Assembly: GCA_966211965.1 (NCBI GenBank)
Contig: CBIHON010000002.1
Coordinates: 251,262-315,261, forward strand
Source of the DNA: CBIHON01 sp966211965
Lineage (GTDB): Bacteria > Pseudomonadota > Gammaproteobacteria > Burkholderiales > Burkholderiaceae_D
Reading direction: 5' to 3'
DNA length: 64,000 nt
In this document: piece after piece, positions 42,946-51,870 of the stretch
How positions within the stretch are numbered: the stretch's first letter is position 1
How the letters are laid out: every line of letters starts with the position of its first letter
Made by a program: the position numbers and the translations under genes
Notes under the pieces: generated by a model
What the model saw: the letters and a program-made list of their open reading frames with translations, nothing else
Databases searched by the model: none
Told to the model about the DNA's origin: nothing

Positions 42946-44246
42946 TGGATAGCGGCGCGCGCATCCTGCTGGTATCGGCGGTCGCATCGGGCCAGGGCAA
43001 GACCACGGTTACCGCAGCCTTGGCGCGCAAGCTGGTCAGACAGGGCTTGCGGGTGCGCGTCTTCAAGACCGGTCCCGATTTTCTCGATCCGATGCTGCTG
43101 GAACGCGCCAGCGGCGCGCCGGTCGATTCGCTCGACCTGTGGATGGTCGGCATCGAACAATGCCGCCGCCGCTTGGCGCAGGCAGCGGCCCAAGCCGACG
43201 TGATCCTGATCGAAGGCGTGATGGGCTTGTATGACGGCACGCCGTCTTCGGCCGACCTGGCGCGCGCCTTCGGCGTGCCGGTGATGGCGGTGATCGACGC
43301 GGGAGCGATGGCGCAGACCGCCGGCGCGCTGGTGCTGGGCTTGCGCGACTACGGCCCGGTCGAACTGGCCGGCGTGATCGCGAACCGCGTCGGCAGTCCC
43401 GGCCACGCGCGGATGGTGGCGTCAGCGCTGCGCGAGGTGCCCTTGTTCGCGACCTTGCCGAAGCAGTTGAAATCGCTGCCGGAACGGCATCTCGGCTTGG
43501 TGCAGCCGGCCGAAGTGGCGGAGCTAGAGGTGCTGCTCGATCGGTTGGCGCAGCAGCTCGTGCTGGACGAAGCGGCCTGGAATGGTTTGCGGCCGGTTCG
43601 ACTGGATGCGCCCGAGCCGCCGGTTCCGCTGGCGCTTGCGTTGGCGGGCAAAACCATTGCGATTGCGCGCGATGCCGCGTTCGCGTTTCTCTATCCGGCC
43701 AATCTCGATTGCCTGCGCGAACTCGGCGCCGCGCTGCGCTTTTTTTCGCCGCTGGCAAATGAACCCGTGCCGGAGGATGCCGATGCCATCTACCTGCCCG
43801 GCGGCTATCCGGAACTGCATGCCGAAACGCTGGCGCAGGCTGCGGCATGGCAGGCCTCGATCCGGCAGGTCCATGCGGACGGCATGCCGATCTGGGCCGA
43901 ATGCGGCGGCATGATGGCCTTGGCCGGCACGCTGGTCGATCAGGCCGGCCATGCATGGCCGATGGCCGGGCTGTTGCCGGGGCAGGTGACGATGCAGGCG
44001 CGCCTGGCCGGCCTCGGTTCGCAAGGCTTGGCGACGCCGCAGGGATTGTTGCGCGGCCACACCTTTCACTACTCGCGCATCGAAACTGCCGTGATGCCGG
44101 CGGCGAACACGGTCAAGCATCCATCCGGCGATGACGGCGAAGCGGTCTATCGGATCGGCGCATTGCGGGCTTCGTATTTTCACGCCTATTTTCCATCCTG
44201 CCCCGCGGTCGCCGCGGCCTTGTTCTTGCGGAGCGATCCGGCATGA
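42945..44246 (+). CDS. cobB: Cobyrinate a,c-diamide synthase CobB
   Basis: A 433-residue amidotransferase that amidates the a- and c-carboxyls of cobyrinic acid with glutamine and ATP. N-terminal nucleotide site 'VASGQGKTTVTAALARKLV', substrate region 'FKTGPDFLDPMLLERASG', glutaminase half with nucleophile Cys in 'PIWAECGGMMALAG' and late 'HTFHYSRIE'. Also called CbiA. Its presence without corrin-ring genes suggests either ring genes elsewhere or salvage of under-amidated corrinoids. Confidence 0.94.
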   Translation: MDSGARILLVSAVASGQGKTTVTAALARKLVRQGLRVRVFKTGPDFLDPMLLERASGAPVDSLDLWMVGIEQCRRRLAQAAAQADVILIEGVMGLYDGTPSSADLARAFGVPVMAVIDAGAMAQTAGALVLGLRDYGPVELAGVIANRVGSPGHARMVASALREVPLFATLPKQLKSLPERHLGLVQPAEVAELEVLLDRLAQQLVLDEAAWNGLRPVRLDAPEPPVPLALALAGKTIAIARDAAFAFLYPANLDCLRELGAALRFFSPLANEPVPEDADAIYLPGGYPELHAETLAQAAAWQASIRQVHADGMPIWAECGGMMALAGTLVDQAGHAWPMAGLLPGQVTMQARLAGLGSQGLATPQGLLRGHTFHYSRIETAVMPAANTVKHPSGDDGEAVYRIGALRASYFHAYFPSCPAVAAALFLRSDPA

Positions 44247-44800
44247 CGCGCACGCTGATACTGGGCGGCGCGCGTTCCGGCAAAAGCGCCCATGCGGAAA
44301 ACCTCGCGGCGGCCAGCGGCAAGGAGGTGATCTACATCGCGACCGCGCAGGCAGGCGACGGTGAAATGGCGGCGCGCATCGCACAGCATCGGCAGCAGCG
44401 TCCCGCCGCATGGACCACGGTCGAAGAACCGCTCGCCCTGGGCGACGCGCTGTCGCGCTGGTCGGCGCCGCAGCGCGTGGTGCTGATCGATTGCCTGACG
44501 CTGTGGCTGTCCAATTTGCTGTTTTCCGAAGCCGCGGATTTTCCGGAAGTCGGTGCGATTGCACTGCCCGCGCTGTTCCACCAGCAGCGCGAACGCTTCC
44601 TGCAGGCATTGCAACAAGCAGCCGGCGACGTGCTGCTGGTGTCGAATGAAGTCGGCATGGGCATCGTGCCTTACGGTGCGATCTCGCGTTGCTATGCGGA
44701 CGAGGCGGGCCGTTTGAATCAGGCCGTCGCGGCACGCTGCGAGCGCGTGCTGCTGATCGCCGCCGGCTTGCCGCTGACGCTCAAGGGCGGCCCATGCTGA
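44243..44800 (+). CDS. cobU: Adenosylcobinamide kinase / guanylyltransferase CobU (CobP)
   Basis: A 185-residue bifunctional enzyme: P-loop 'LILGGARSGKSAHAENLA', guanylylated His region 'RIAQHRQQRPAAW', 'VLIDCLTLWLSNLL' and 'LVSNEVGMGIVPYG'. It phosphorylates adenosylcobinamide and transfers GMP to give AdoCbi-GDP, the partner of alpha-ribazole in the CobS reaction. Overlaps cobB by 4 bases and cbiB by 7. Confidence 0.95.
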   Translation: MTRTLILGGARSGKSAHAENLAAASGKEVIYIATAQAGDGEMAARIAQHRQQRPAAWTTVEEPLALGDALSRWSAPQRVVLIDCLTLWLSNLLFSEAADFPEVGAIALPALFHQQRERFLQALQQAAGDVLLVSNEVGMGIVPYGAISRCYADEAGRLNQAVAARCERVLLIAAGLPLTLKGGPC

Positions 44801-45744
44801 GCGGCTTGAACCTGCCGATGCTGGCGCTGCTGGGCGCGGCCGGCGTGCTGCTGGACCTGCTGCTGGGCGAGGCGCGGCGCTGGCATCCCTTGGTCGGATT
44901 CGGCCGCTTGGCCAATCTCATCGAGCGCGCATTGAATCGCGGCCATGCCCGATTCATGCGTGGCATGCTGGCCTGGATGCTGGCGGTCTTGCCCCTGGCG
45001 GCGCTGGCATGGCGGGCCGGCGCGCTGGAAAACTTCGGCTTGGCGCTGCACGCCTTGCTGCTGTATTTCTGCATCGGCTTGCGCAGTTTGCGCGAACACA
45101 ATGTGCCGATCGCGCAGGCGCTGGAGCAGGGCGATCTCGCGCAAGCGCGCTTGCTGACCGCGCGCATCGTCAGCCGCGACACGCAGCAGGCCGGCGCCGC
45201 CGACCTGGCCAAGGCCAGCGCCGAATCCCTGCTGGAGAACGGCAACGACGCGGTATTCGGCACGCTGTTCTGGTTCGTCGTCGCGGGCGGCCCCGGCGCC
45301 TTGCTGTTCCGCCTGGCCAATACCTTGGATGCGATGTGGGGCTATCGCAGCACGCGTTTCCTGGCCTTCGGGTGTGCCGCGGCGCGCATCGACGATGCCT
45401 TGAACTGGGTGCCGGCGCGCCTGACCGCCTTGTCCTATGTCGTGCTGGGCGCGAGCATGGCCGACAGGCGCCGCGCCTGGCAGTGCTGGCGCACGCAGGC
45501 GCCGGCCTGGCCGAGCCCGAATGCCGGGCCGGTGATGGCCAGCGGCGCGGGCGTGCTTGGCCTGGCATTGGGCGGCGCGGCCACTTACGATGGCGTGGTC
45601 GAGCAGCGGCCTGCGCTGGGCATGGGACGGTCGGCCGATGCGGCGGACATCATGCGGGCATGGCGGCTGGTGGCGGCGACCGCAGCCCTGTGGACCGGCA
45701 CGCTCTGTGCGGCGGGTATCATGGCTTTTTTGAATATGCCGTAA
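44794..45744 (+). CDS. cbiB: Adenosylcobinamide-phosphate synthase CbiB (CobD)
   Basis: A 316-residue inner-membrane enzyme that attaches aminopropanol phosphate to adenosylcobyric acid. Signatures: 'LLDLLLGEARRWHPLVGFGR', 'IVSRDTQQAGAADLAKASAESLLENGNDAVFG', here given as two parts, and 'NTLDAMWGYRSTRF'. Start 44794 overlaps the cobU stop, after AAGGGCGG. Its substrate amine comes from the threonine-phosphate decarboxylase encoded at 47018. Confidence 0.93.
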   Translation: MLSGLNLPMLALLGAAGVLLDLLLGEARRWHPLVGFGRLANLIERALNRGHARFMRGMLAWMLAVLPLAALAWRAGALENFGLALHALLLYFCIGLRSLREHNVPIAQALEQGDLAQARLLTARIVSRDTQQAGAADLAKASAESLLENGNDAVFGTLFWFVVAGGPGALLFRLANTLDAMWGYRSTRFLAFGCAAARIDDALNWVPARLTALSYVVLGASMADRRRAWQCWRTQAPAWPSPNAGPVMASGAGVLGLALGGAATYDGVVEQRPALGMGRSADAADIMRAWRLVAATAALWTGTLCAAGIMAFLNMP

Positions 45745-45754
45745 CGAGGCAATC

Positions 45755-46552
45755 ATGCGACTGCGCAATTTGATTTTCCTGTTGATGTTTGCCGCCGCCA
45801 CGCCGGGCTTGCGTGCAGCCTGCGTGCCCAAGCGTATCGTCGTGGAAAGCGTCGAGCGCCAGGCCATTGTCTGCGCGGGCAAAAATGAAAACCGCGAGCA
45901 GTCAGTCCCGCTGGTCCTGGTCTTCCACGGCCGCGGCGGCAGCGCCGCCAACATGGCGGACGGAACCAGGATTCACGAGGCATGGCCGGATGCGGTGGTC
46001 GCGTACCTGGAAGGCTTGACCGGCAATCCCGCACCCTACGATCCGCAAGGGAGCCGGCGCGGCTGGCAAATCAATCCGGGCGAGTTGAAGGATCGCGATG
46101 TGCGCTTCGTCGATGCCGCGCTCGATGCGCTCAATGCGGATTACAAGCTCGACGCCGGCCGGTTCTATGCGGTCGGCCATTCGAATGGAGCGCGCTTTGC
46201 CGGCATCTTGTGGGCGACACGCGCCTCGCGTTTCGTGGCTTTTGCCTTCTCTGCCGGACAGGCCGACGACTTGATCGAAAAAGCGGCGCCGCGGCCGGTG
46301 TTCATGAGCATGGGCCGGCGCGACGAGATCATTCCTTTCGACTGGCAAAAACAGTCGATCGGCTATGCGCGCAAGCTGTTGAAAACCGAGGCCGGCAAGG
46401 CGGCCGAATTCGGCTATACGCGCTCGGAAACGGCGGCCGATGGCATGGAACTGATGACCTATGTGCATCCCGGCGGCCATGTGTGGCCGGATGTGCAGAC
46501 CAGGCTTACGGTCGAGTTTTTCAAGCGGCATCGGTTGCCGGCTCGTCCATGA
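45755..46552 (+). CDS. Secreted PHB depolymerase / feruloyl-esterase-like hydrolase
   Basis: A 265-residue exported alpha/beta hydrolase of the LpqC / polyhydroxybutyrate depolymerase family. Signal peptide 'LIFLLMFAAATPGLRA', oxyanion region 'LVLVFHGRGGSAANMAD', nucleophile Ser in 'YAVGHSNGARFAGILW', Asp in 'MSMGRRDEIIPFDW', His in 'VHPGGHVWPD'. It lies between cob genes (11 bases after cbiB) though nothing links its chemistry to cobalamin. Unrelated in detail to the larger esterase at 18322. Confidence 0.87.
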   Translation: MRLRNLIFLLMFAAATPGLRAACVPKRIVVESVERQAIVCAGKNENREQSVPLVLVFHGRGGSAANMADGTRIHEAWPDAVVAYLEGLTGNPAPYDPQGSRRGWQINPGELKDRDVRFVDAALDALNADYKLDAGRFYAVGHSNGARFAGILWATRASRFVAFAFSAGQADDLIEKAAPRPVFMSMGRRDEIIPFDWQKQSIGYARKLLKTEAGKAAEFGYTRSETAADGMELMTYVHPGGHVWPDVQTRLTVEFFKRHRLPARP

Positions 46553-46597
46553 ATCCGGCTTGCGTCCTGCGATGATTTTATTTGGAGCGTGACACCA

Positions 46598-46975
46598 ATG
46601 AATTTTGGAAAAGTTATCCCTATCCTGCGTATTTTCGATGAAGAAAAAGCCAAAGAATTCTATGTCGGATTTTTAGGCTTCAAAGTGGATTGGGAACATC
46701 GTTTCGAAGAAGGTTTGCCGCTTTATATGCAAATCTCAAAAGAGGCTTGCGTACTGCATTTATCGGAGCATCATGGCGATTGCTGCCCCGGCGCCGCGCT
46801 GAGAATTGAAACCGGCGCGCTGGAAGCATTTCAGCAGGAATTGATAGCCAAGAAATACAAGAATGCGCGGCCGGGAATACAAGAGATGCCATGGGGAAGC
46901 AAGGACATGTCCGTCGCTGATCCATTTGGCAACAAGCTGATATTTACAGATGCAATTGCCGCCTCATCCAGCTAA
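46598..46975 (+). CDS. VOC-family protein, bleomycin-resistance/glyoxalase type
   Basis: A 125-residue vicinal-oxygen-chelate protein: 'VIPILRIFDEEKAKEFYVGFLGFKVDWEHRF', shown here as two segments, and C-terminal 'MSVADPFGNKLIFTD'. Such proteins include antibiotic-binding and glyoxalase-like enzymes; this one lacks further clues. Codons are richer in A/T than those of the surrounding cob genes, consistent with later insertion. Start 46598 is 11 bases after TTGGAG; a GTG at 46589 is too close to it. Confidence 0.85.
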   Translation: MNFGKVIPILRIFDEEKAKEFYVGFLGFKVDWEHRFEEGLPLYMQISKEACVLHLSEHHGDCCPGAALRIETGALEAFQQELIAKKYKNARPGIQEMPWGSKDMSVADPFGNKLIFTDAIAASSS

Positions 46976-47017
46976 GCTGAAAAACGCATTTTCCGGAATT
47001 TTTTGAAAGCCCGAACC

Positions 47018-48007
47018 ATGCTCGAACACGGCGGCAATCTGCGCGAAGCAGCCATCCGTTTCAATCGTCCACGGGAAGAATGGCTGGACCTTTCCACCGG
47101 CATCAATCCGCAACCCTATCCGGTGCCGTCTCTGGCGCAGGATGCATGGCATCGCCTGCCGGAAAACGACCCGGCGCTGGCCTTGGCCGCCGCCGCGTAT
47201 TACCGCGCGCCCTTGATGCTCCCTGTTGCGGGAACACAGGCAGCCATTCAAGCCTTGCCGCGCTTGCGCGCGCCTTCGCGTATCGTGGTCGCGGCCCCGT
47301 CCTATGCCGAGCATGCGCACCATTGGACGCAGCACGGCCACACCATGCGCGAAGTGCCTTACACCGACCTGGATGCGGCGGTCGACAACTGCGACGTCAT
47401 GGTGGTTTGCAATCCCAACAATCCAACTGGCGCCGTCGTCGCACCGGCACGCCTGCTGGCATGGGCCGGCCGGCTCGCTGCGCGCGGCGGCTGGCTGGTG
47501 GTCGATGAGGCGTTCGGCGATACCGAACCGCAATCCAGCGTGGCGCCGTCGAGCGGCCAGCCGGGATTGATCGTGCTGCGTTCGGTGGGCAAATTTTTTG
47601 GCTTGGCCGGTTTGCGCCTGGGCTTCGTAGCCGCGCATCCGGACTTGCTGCGGATGCTGGCCGACCTGCTCGGTCCCTGGACTGTGAGCAGCCCGGCGCA
47701 GCAGATCGGCGCCGCGGCCTTGGGCGATGTCGCATGGCAGGGAGCGATGCGCAAGACCCTTGCCGCCATGGGGATGCGTCTGCATCAGCTGCTGGCCGAG
47801 CACGGGATCGACGCCACCGGCTGCGCGCTGTTCCAGTGGTGGCAGGAAGCGCAACCCGAGGCATTCTGGCGGCACATGGCAGAGCGCGGCATCTGGGTGC
47901 GTTTGTTTGCGCAGGCCGGGCGCGGCATCCGGCTCGGCTTGCCCCCCAGCGAGGCGGGTTGGCAAAGGCTGGCGCTGGCCTTGGAACAATGGGAGGAAAA
48001 GAAGTGA
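47018..48007 (+). CDS. cobD: L-threonine-O-3-phosphate decarboxylase CobD (CobC)
   Basis: A 329-residue PLP enzyme of the histidinol-phosphate aminotransferase fold that makes (R)-1-amino-2-propanol phosphate for the corrinoid side chain. It shows 'MLEHGGNLREAAIRF', 'LDLSTGINPQPYPVP', 'VVCNPNNPTGAVV', 'LVVDEAFGD' and the PLP lysine in 'VLRSVGKFFGLAGLRLGF'. Start 47018 (an upstream TTG at 47003 is unlikely). Overlaps btuF by one base. Confidence 0.92.
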   Translation: MLEHGGNLREAAIRFNRPREEWLDLSTGINPQPYPVPSLAQDAWHRLPENDPALALAAAAYYRAPLMLPVAGTQAAIQALPRLRAPSRIVVAAPSYAEHAHHWTQHGHTMREVPYTDLDAAVDNCDVMVVCNPNNPTGAVVAPARLLAWAGRLAARGGWLVVDEAFGDTEPQSSVAPSSGQPGLIVLRSVGKFFGLAGLRLGFVAAHPDLLRMLADLLGPWTVSSPAQQIGAAALGDVAWQGAMRKTLAAMGMRLHQLLAEHGIDATGCALFQWWQEAQPEAFWRHMAERGIWVRLFAQAGRGIRLGLPPSEAGWQRLALALEQWEEKK

Positions 48008-48888
48008 TGAAACTTTGGATCGCAGCATTCTGCCTGATCGCAGGCCAGGCCGGCGCCGCCATCAGCGTGCGCGACGACGCGGGCAATACGGTGACGCTGC
48101 AAAAGCCGGCGCAGCGTGTCGTCTCGCTGGCGCCGCACGTGACCGAACTGCTGTTTGCCGCCGGCGGCGGCGAGCGCATCGTCGGCGCGGTCAACTTCAG
48201 CAATTATCCGGAAGCCGCCAAGCGCATTCCGCAGGTCGGCGACAATCGCCAGATCGATATGGAACGCGTGATCGCCCTGAAACCCGACCTGCTGGTGGTC
48301 TGGCTGCACGGCAGTTCGGCGCGCCAGCTCGAGCAACTGAGCAAGCTCGGCATCCCCTTGTTCTACAGCGAACCGCACAAGCTCGACGGCATCGCCGACA
48401 ACCTGATCCGCATCGGCCAGTTGCTGGGTACCGAGAAAGAGGCGCAGCGCGCTGCGGCAGACTTGCGCAAGCGCCTCGCCGACCTCGCGGCGCAGTACGG
48501 CAAGCGTCCGCCGGTACGCATGTTCTACCAGGTCTGGGACAAGCCGCTCTACACGCTCAACGGCGAGCACATCCTGAGCGATGCGATCCGGCTCTGCGGC
48601 GGCGAAAACATCTTTGCCAAGATGAAGGTCACGGCACCCAACATCGGCATCGAAGCGGTGCTGCAGGAAGATCCGGAAGCCATCATCAGCGGCGACCAGC
48701 GCAACCAGACCGGCGGCGGCGTCAATCTCTGGAAGCCCTATACGACGATGACCGCCGTGCGCCGCGGCAACCTGTTTTCGATCGACGGCGACCTGCTCAA
48801 CCGCGCCAGTCCGCGCCTGATCGACGGCACCGCCGCCGTCTGCGAGAAACTCGAACAAGCACGCCAGCACAGGAAATCCCAACCATGA
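48007..48888 (+). CDS. btuF: Periplasmic cobalamin-binding protein BtuF
   Basis: A 293-residue ABC substrate-binding protein with signal peptide ('LWIAAFCLIAGQAGAA') and the BtuF pattern 'QRVVSLAPHVTELLFAAGGG', 'IVGAVNFSNYPEAAKRIPQVG', 'RMFYQVWDKPLYTLNGEHI'. It delivers corrinoids to BtuC/BtuD. Separated from those genes by seven others but in the same run. Overlaps the next, BtuF-like, gene by 4 bases. Confidence 0.92.
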   Translation: MKLWIAAFCLIAGQAGAAISVRDDAGNTVTLQKPAQRVVSLAPHVTELLFAAGGGERIVGAVNFSNYPEAAKRIPQVGDNRQIDMERVIALKPDLLVVWLHGSSARQLEQLSKLGIPLFYSEPHKLDGIADNLIRIGQLLGTEKEAQRAAADLRKRLADLAAQYGKRPPVRMFYQVWDKPLYTLNGEHILSDAIRLCGGENIFAKMKVTAPNIGIEAVLQEDPEAIISGDQRNQTGGGVNLWKPYTTMTAVRRGNLFSIDGDLLNRASPRLIDGTAAVCEKLEQARQHRKSQP

Positions 48889-49694
48889 GCCTCTATCAAC
48901 GCATCGCCTGCCTCTCGACCGAATCGGTGGAAACACTGTATGCGCTGGGCGCCGAAGACTGCATCGCCGGCATCTCCGGCTTCACCGTGCGTCCGCCGCG
49001 GGCGCGCGACGAGAAGCCCAAGATCAGCGGATTTTCCTCTGCCAAGCTGGAGCGCATTCTGGCAGTCGAGCCAGACCTGGCGATCGGTTTTTCCAACCTG
49101 CAGGCCGATATCTGCCGCGACCTCGCGCATGCCGGCGTCGCCGTGCATTTGTCGAACCAGCGCACGGTCGCCGGCATTCTGCACATGGTGCGCGTACTCG
49201 CGGCGCTGGTGCAGCGCGAGGATGCGGGCGAGAAGCTGGTGGCCGAGCTGCAATCGCATATCGATGCGGCACGCGCCCAAGCCGCGCAGTGGCCGCGCCG
49301 CCCGAAAGTTTATTTTGAAGAATGGAACGATCCCTTGATGAGCGGCGTCGGCTGGGCTTCCGAATTGATCGGCATCGCCGGCGGTGACGACGCCTTCCCG
49401 GAACTGGCCGTGCATCACAGCGCCAAACAGCGCATCATCGCCGATCCGCAGGAGGTAGTGCGGCGCGCGCCGGACATCATCATCGGTTCCTGGTGCGGCA
49501 AGAAATTCCAGCCCGATACGCTGCGTACACGCGAAGGCTGGGATGCGATTCCGGCGCTGCAAAACGACATGGTGTTCGAGATCAAATCGGCCGACATCCT
49601 GGCGCCCGGCCCTTCCGCAATCACGCACGGTCTGGCGCAGATCAGTGAATTGATCGCGCGCTGGCAAGCCTTGCACGCGTCGCAAGCCGCATGA
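48885..49694 (+). CDS. BtuF-like cobalamin-binding protein without signal peptide
   Basis: A 269-residue protein of the same periplasmic-binding fold ('QRIACLSTESVETLYALGAE', 'PKISGFSSAKLERILAVEPDL', 'VYFEEWNDPLMSGVGWASELI') but it begins MSLYQRIACLST with no export signal. So it should stay in the cytoplasm, where it may carry or sense corrinoids, although the same class has also been annotated as a generic cobalamin-binding protein. It overlaps btuF and cobQ by 4 bases each, so all three are co-translated. Confidence 0.85.
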   Translation: MSLYQRIACLSTESVETLYALGAEDCIAGISGFTVRPPRARDEKPKISGFSSAKLERILAVEPDLAIGFSNLQADICRDLAHAGVAVHLSNQRTVAGILHMVRVLAALVQREDAGEKLVAELQSHIDAARAQAAQWPRRPKVYFEEWNDPLMSGVGWASELIGIAGGDDAFPELAVHHSAKQRIIADPQEVVRRAPDIIIGSWCGKKFQPDTLRTREGWDAIPALQNDMVFEIKSADILAPGPSAITHGLAQISELIARWQALHASQAA

Positions 49695-51154
49695 ATTTTC
49701 CGTATCACACCCTGATGGTGCAGGGCACGACATCCGACGCCGGCAAGACCACCATCGCCGCCGCGCTGTGCCGCCTGCTGGCGCGCCAAGGCGTCAAGGT
49801 GGCGCCGCTCAAGCCGCAGAACATGGCGCTGAACAGCGCGGTGACCGAGGACGGCGGCGAGATCGGCCGGGCGCAGGCCTTGCAGGCGCAAGCGGCCGGC
49901 CTGGCGCCGCATACCGACATGAACCCGGTGCTGCTCAAACCCTCCAGCGACACCGGCGCGCAAGTCATCATTCACGGCAAGGTGCGCGCCGACATGAACG
50001 CGCGCGATTACCACCAATACAAAACGGTGGCGATGCAGGCGGTGCTGGCATCCTATAGCCGCCTGCGCGAGCGCTATGAATCGATCATTGTCGAAGGCGC
50101 CGGCAGCCCTGCCGAAATCAACCTGCGCGAGCGCGACATCGCCAACATGGGCTTTGCCGAAGCGGTCGATTGCCCGGTGATCCTGGTGGCCGACATCGAT
50201 CGCGGCGGCGTTTTTGCCCACATCGTCGGCACGCTGTCCTGCCTGTCGGAGAGCGAACGCAGGCGCACCATCGGCTTTGTCATCAATCGCTTTCGCGGCG
50301 ATATCAGCCTGCTGGAACCCGGCCTGGAATGGCTGGAGCGGCAGACCGGCAAACCGGTGCTTGCTGTGCTGCCCTATCTGCACGGCCTCTACCTGGATGC
50401 CGAAGACGCGATCCAGCCGGCGCAAACCTCCGGCGGAAAATTCCGCGTCGCGGTGCCGGTGCTGCCGCGCATCAGCAACCATACCGACTTCGATGCGCTG
50501 CGCGCGCATCCGGAGGTCGACCTGCGATTCGTCGGCCCGGGGCAGGCGATCCCGGCCGCCGATTTGATCATCCTGCCCGGCAGCAAAAACACCCGGGCCG
50601 ATCTCGAATGGCTGCACGCGCAAGGCTGGAACGAAGCGCTGAAAAAACATTTGCGCTACGGCGGCAGGTTGATCGGCATCTGCGGCGGCTTCCAGATGCT
50701 GGGAACCAGCGTGGCCGATCCGCATGGCGTGGAGGGCGCGCCCGGCATGACGTCGGCGCTCGGCCTGCTCGATCTGCAGACCGAATTAACGCAGGAAAAA
50801 CGCTTGGTCCAGGTCAGCGGCCGCTGCGCGTTCGCCGACGCGGAAGTGCGCGGTTATGAAATCCACATGGGCATTTCGCAAGGGGCGGCGCTCGACACGC
50901 CGGCTTTCAATATCGACGGCCGGGGAGAGGGCGCGCGCTCGGCGGACGGACAGATCCTCGGCACCTATCTGCACGGCTTGTTCGACCATCCGGCAGCCTG
51001 CGCCGCGCTGCTGCGCTGGGCGGGATTGCGCAGCGAGACCGTGGTTGACCTGAACCAATTGCGCGAACAAAGCCTGGACCGGATTGCGGATGCGTCGCTG
51101 CCCTTGCTGGAAGCATTGACGAGGCTTGGCGCAAATAGAGAAGTCAAAAAATGA
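49691..51154 (+). CDS. cobQ: Cobyric acid synthase CobQ
   Basis: A 487-residue glutamine amidotransferase that amidates the b, d, e and g carboxyls of adenosylcobyrinic acid a,c-diamide. Signatures: 'VQGTTSDAGKTTIAAALCRLL', 'KPQNMALNSAVTEDGGEIGR', 'VEGAGSPAEINLRERDIANMG' (cut to 21 in the protein, read as two parts) and glutaminase 'LIGICGGFQMLGTSV' with 'RGYEIHMG'. Overlaps neighbours on both sides by 4 bases. Confidence 0.95.
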   Translation: MNFPYHTLMVQGTTSDAGKTTIAAALCRLLARQGVKVAPLKPQNMALNSAVTEDGGEIGRAQALQAQAAGLAPHTDMNPVLLKPSSDTGAQVIIHGKVRADMNARDYHQYKTVAMQAVLASYSRLRERYESIIVEGAGSPAEINLRERDIANMGFAEAVDCPVILVADIDRGGVFAHIVGTLSCLSESERRRTIGFVINRFRGDISLLEPGLEWLERQTGKPVLAVLPYLHGLYLDAEDAIQPAQTSGGKFRVAVPVLPRISNHTDFDALRAHPEVDLRFVGPGQAIPAADLIILPGSKNTRADLEWLHAQGWNEALKKHLRYGGRLIGICGGFQMLGTSVADPHGVEGAPGMTSALGLLDLQTELTQEKRLVQVSGRCAFADAEVRGYEIHMGISQGAALDTPAFNIDGRGEGARSADGQILGTYLHGLFDHPAACAALLRWAGLRSETVVDLNQLREQSLDRIADASLPLLEALTRLGANREVKK

Positions 51155-51807
51155 ACCCGCATCAATTCTCGGACCAGGAAATCCAGGGCGTCTACCGCGC
51201 CATCCGCGAGCGGCGCGACATGCGGCATTTCCTGCCCGCCCCGATCGAGCCGGAGCAATTGATCCGCTTCATCGAAGCCGCGCATCGCGGCCCGAGCGTC
51301 GGCTACATGCAGCCGTGGCGCTTCATCCGCATCGCCGATCGCGAACTGCGCCGGCGCATCCACCAACACGTGAATGAAGAACGTCTCCTGACCGCCGAAG
51401 CCTTGGGCAAGCGCGCCGACGAATTCATGTGCCTGAAAGTGGAAGGGATTCTGGCCTGCGCCGAAGTGCTGGTGGTCGGCTTGACCGACCGGCGCGAATC
51501 CTATGTATTCGGGCGCCGCACCATGCCCGAAATGGACCTCGCATCCGCTTCCTGCGCGATCCAGAATTTCTGGCTGGCGGCGCGGGCCGAAGGAATCGGC
51601 GTGGGCTGGGTGTCGATGTTCGACCCGGCGCATTTGCGTGCGCTGTGCAACATGCCGGAGGGCAGCCAGCCGATCGCGATCCTGTGTGTCGGCCACGTCG
51701 AGGCGTTTTATCCGGCGCCGATGCTGGAGATCGAGCGTTGGGATCAGCGCCGGCCTTTGAGTGAAATCTTGTATGAAGATGCGTGGGGCGGTGGTAGCGA
51801 ATTTTGA
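51151..51807 (+). CDS. bluB: 5,6-dimethylbenzimidazole synthase BluB
   Basis: A 218-residue flavin-destructase that converts reduced FMN and oxygen to dimethylbenzimidazole, the lower ligand of B12. Nitroreductase-like fold with the BluB signatures 'VYRAIRERRDMRHFLP', 'FIEAAHRGPSVGYMQPWRF', 'ESYVFGRRTMPEMDLAS' and 'IGVGWVSMFDPAHL'. Last gene of the cob run, overlapping cobQ by 4 bases; product is used by CobT (25301). Confidence 0.95.
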   Translation: MNPHQFSDQEIQGVYRAIRERRDMRHFLPAPIEPEQLIRFIEAAHRGPSVGYMQPWRFIRIADRELRRRIHQHVNEERLLTAEALGKRADEFMCLKVEGILACAEVLVVGLTDRRESYVFGRRTMPEMDLASASCAIQNFWLAARAEGIGVGWVSMFDPAHLRALCNMPEGSQPIAILCVGHVEAFYPAPMLEIERWDQRRPLSEILYEDAWGGGSEF

Positions 51808-51808
51808 C

Positions 51809-51835
51809 GCAGGAGCGGGAATGGCCCGCTCCTGC
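51809..51835. terminator. Perfect hairpin just after bluB
   Basis: Arms GCAGGAGCGGG and CCCGCTCCTGC (11 bp, perfect) around a 5-base loop, followed by AAAA on the plus strand. It begins 2 bases after the bluB stop and is the likely end of the cob transcript. It also resembles the extragenic palindromes at 51871-51985. Confidence 0.65.
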
Positions 51836-51870
51836 AAAACACGGATGCGCGGCCGGCGCTCGGCAGATTC

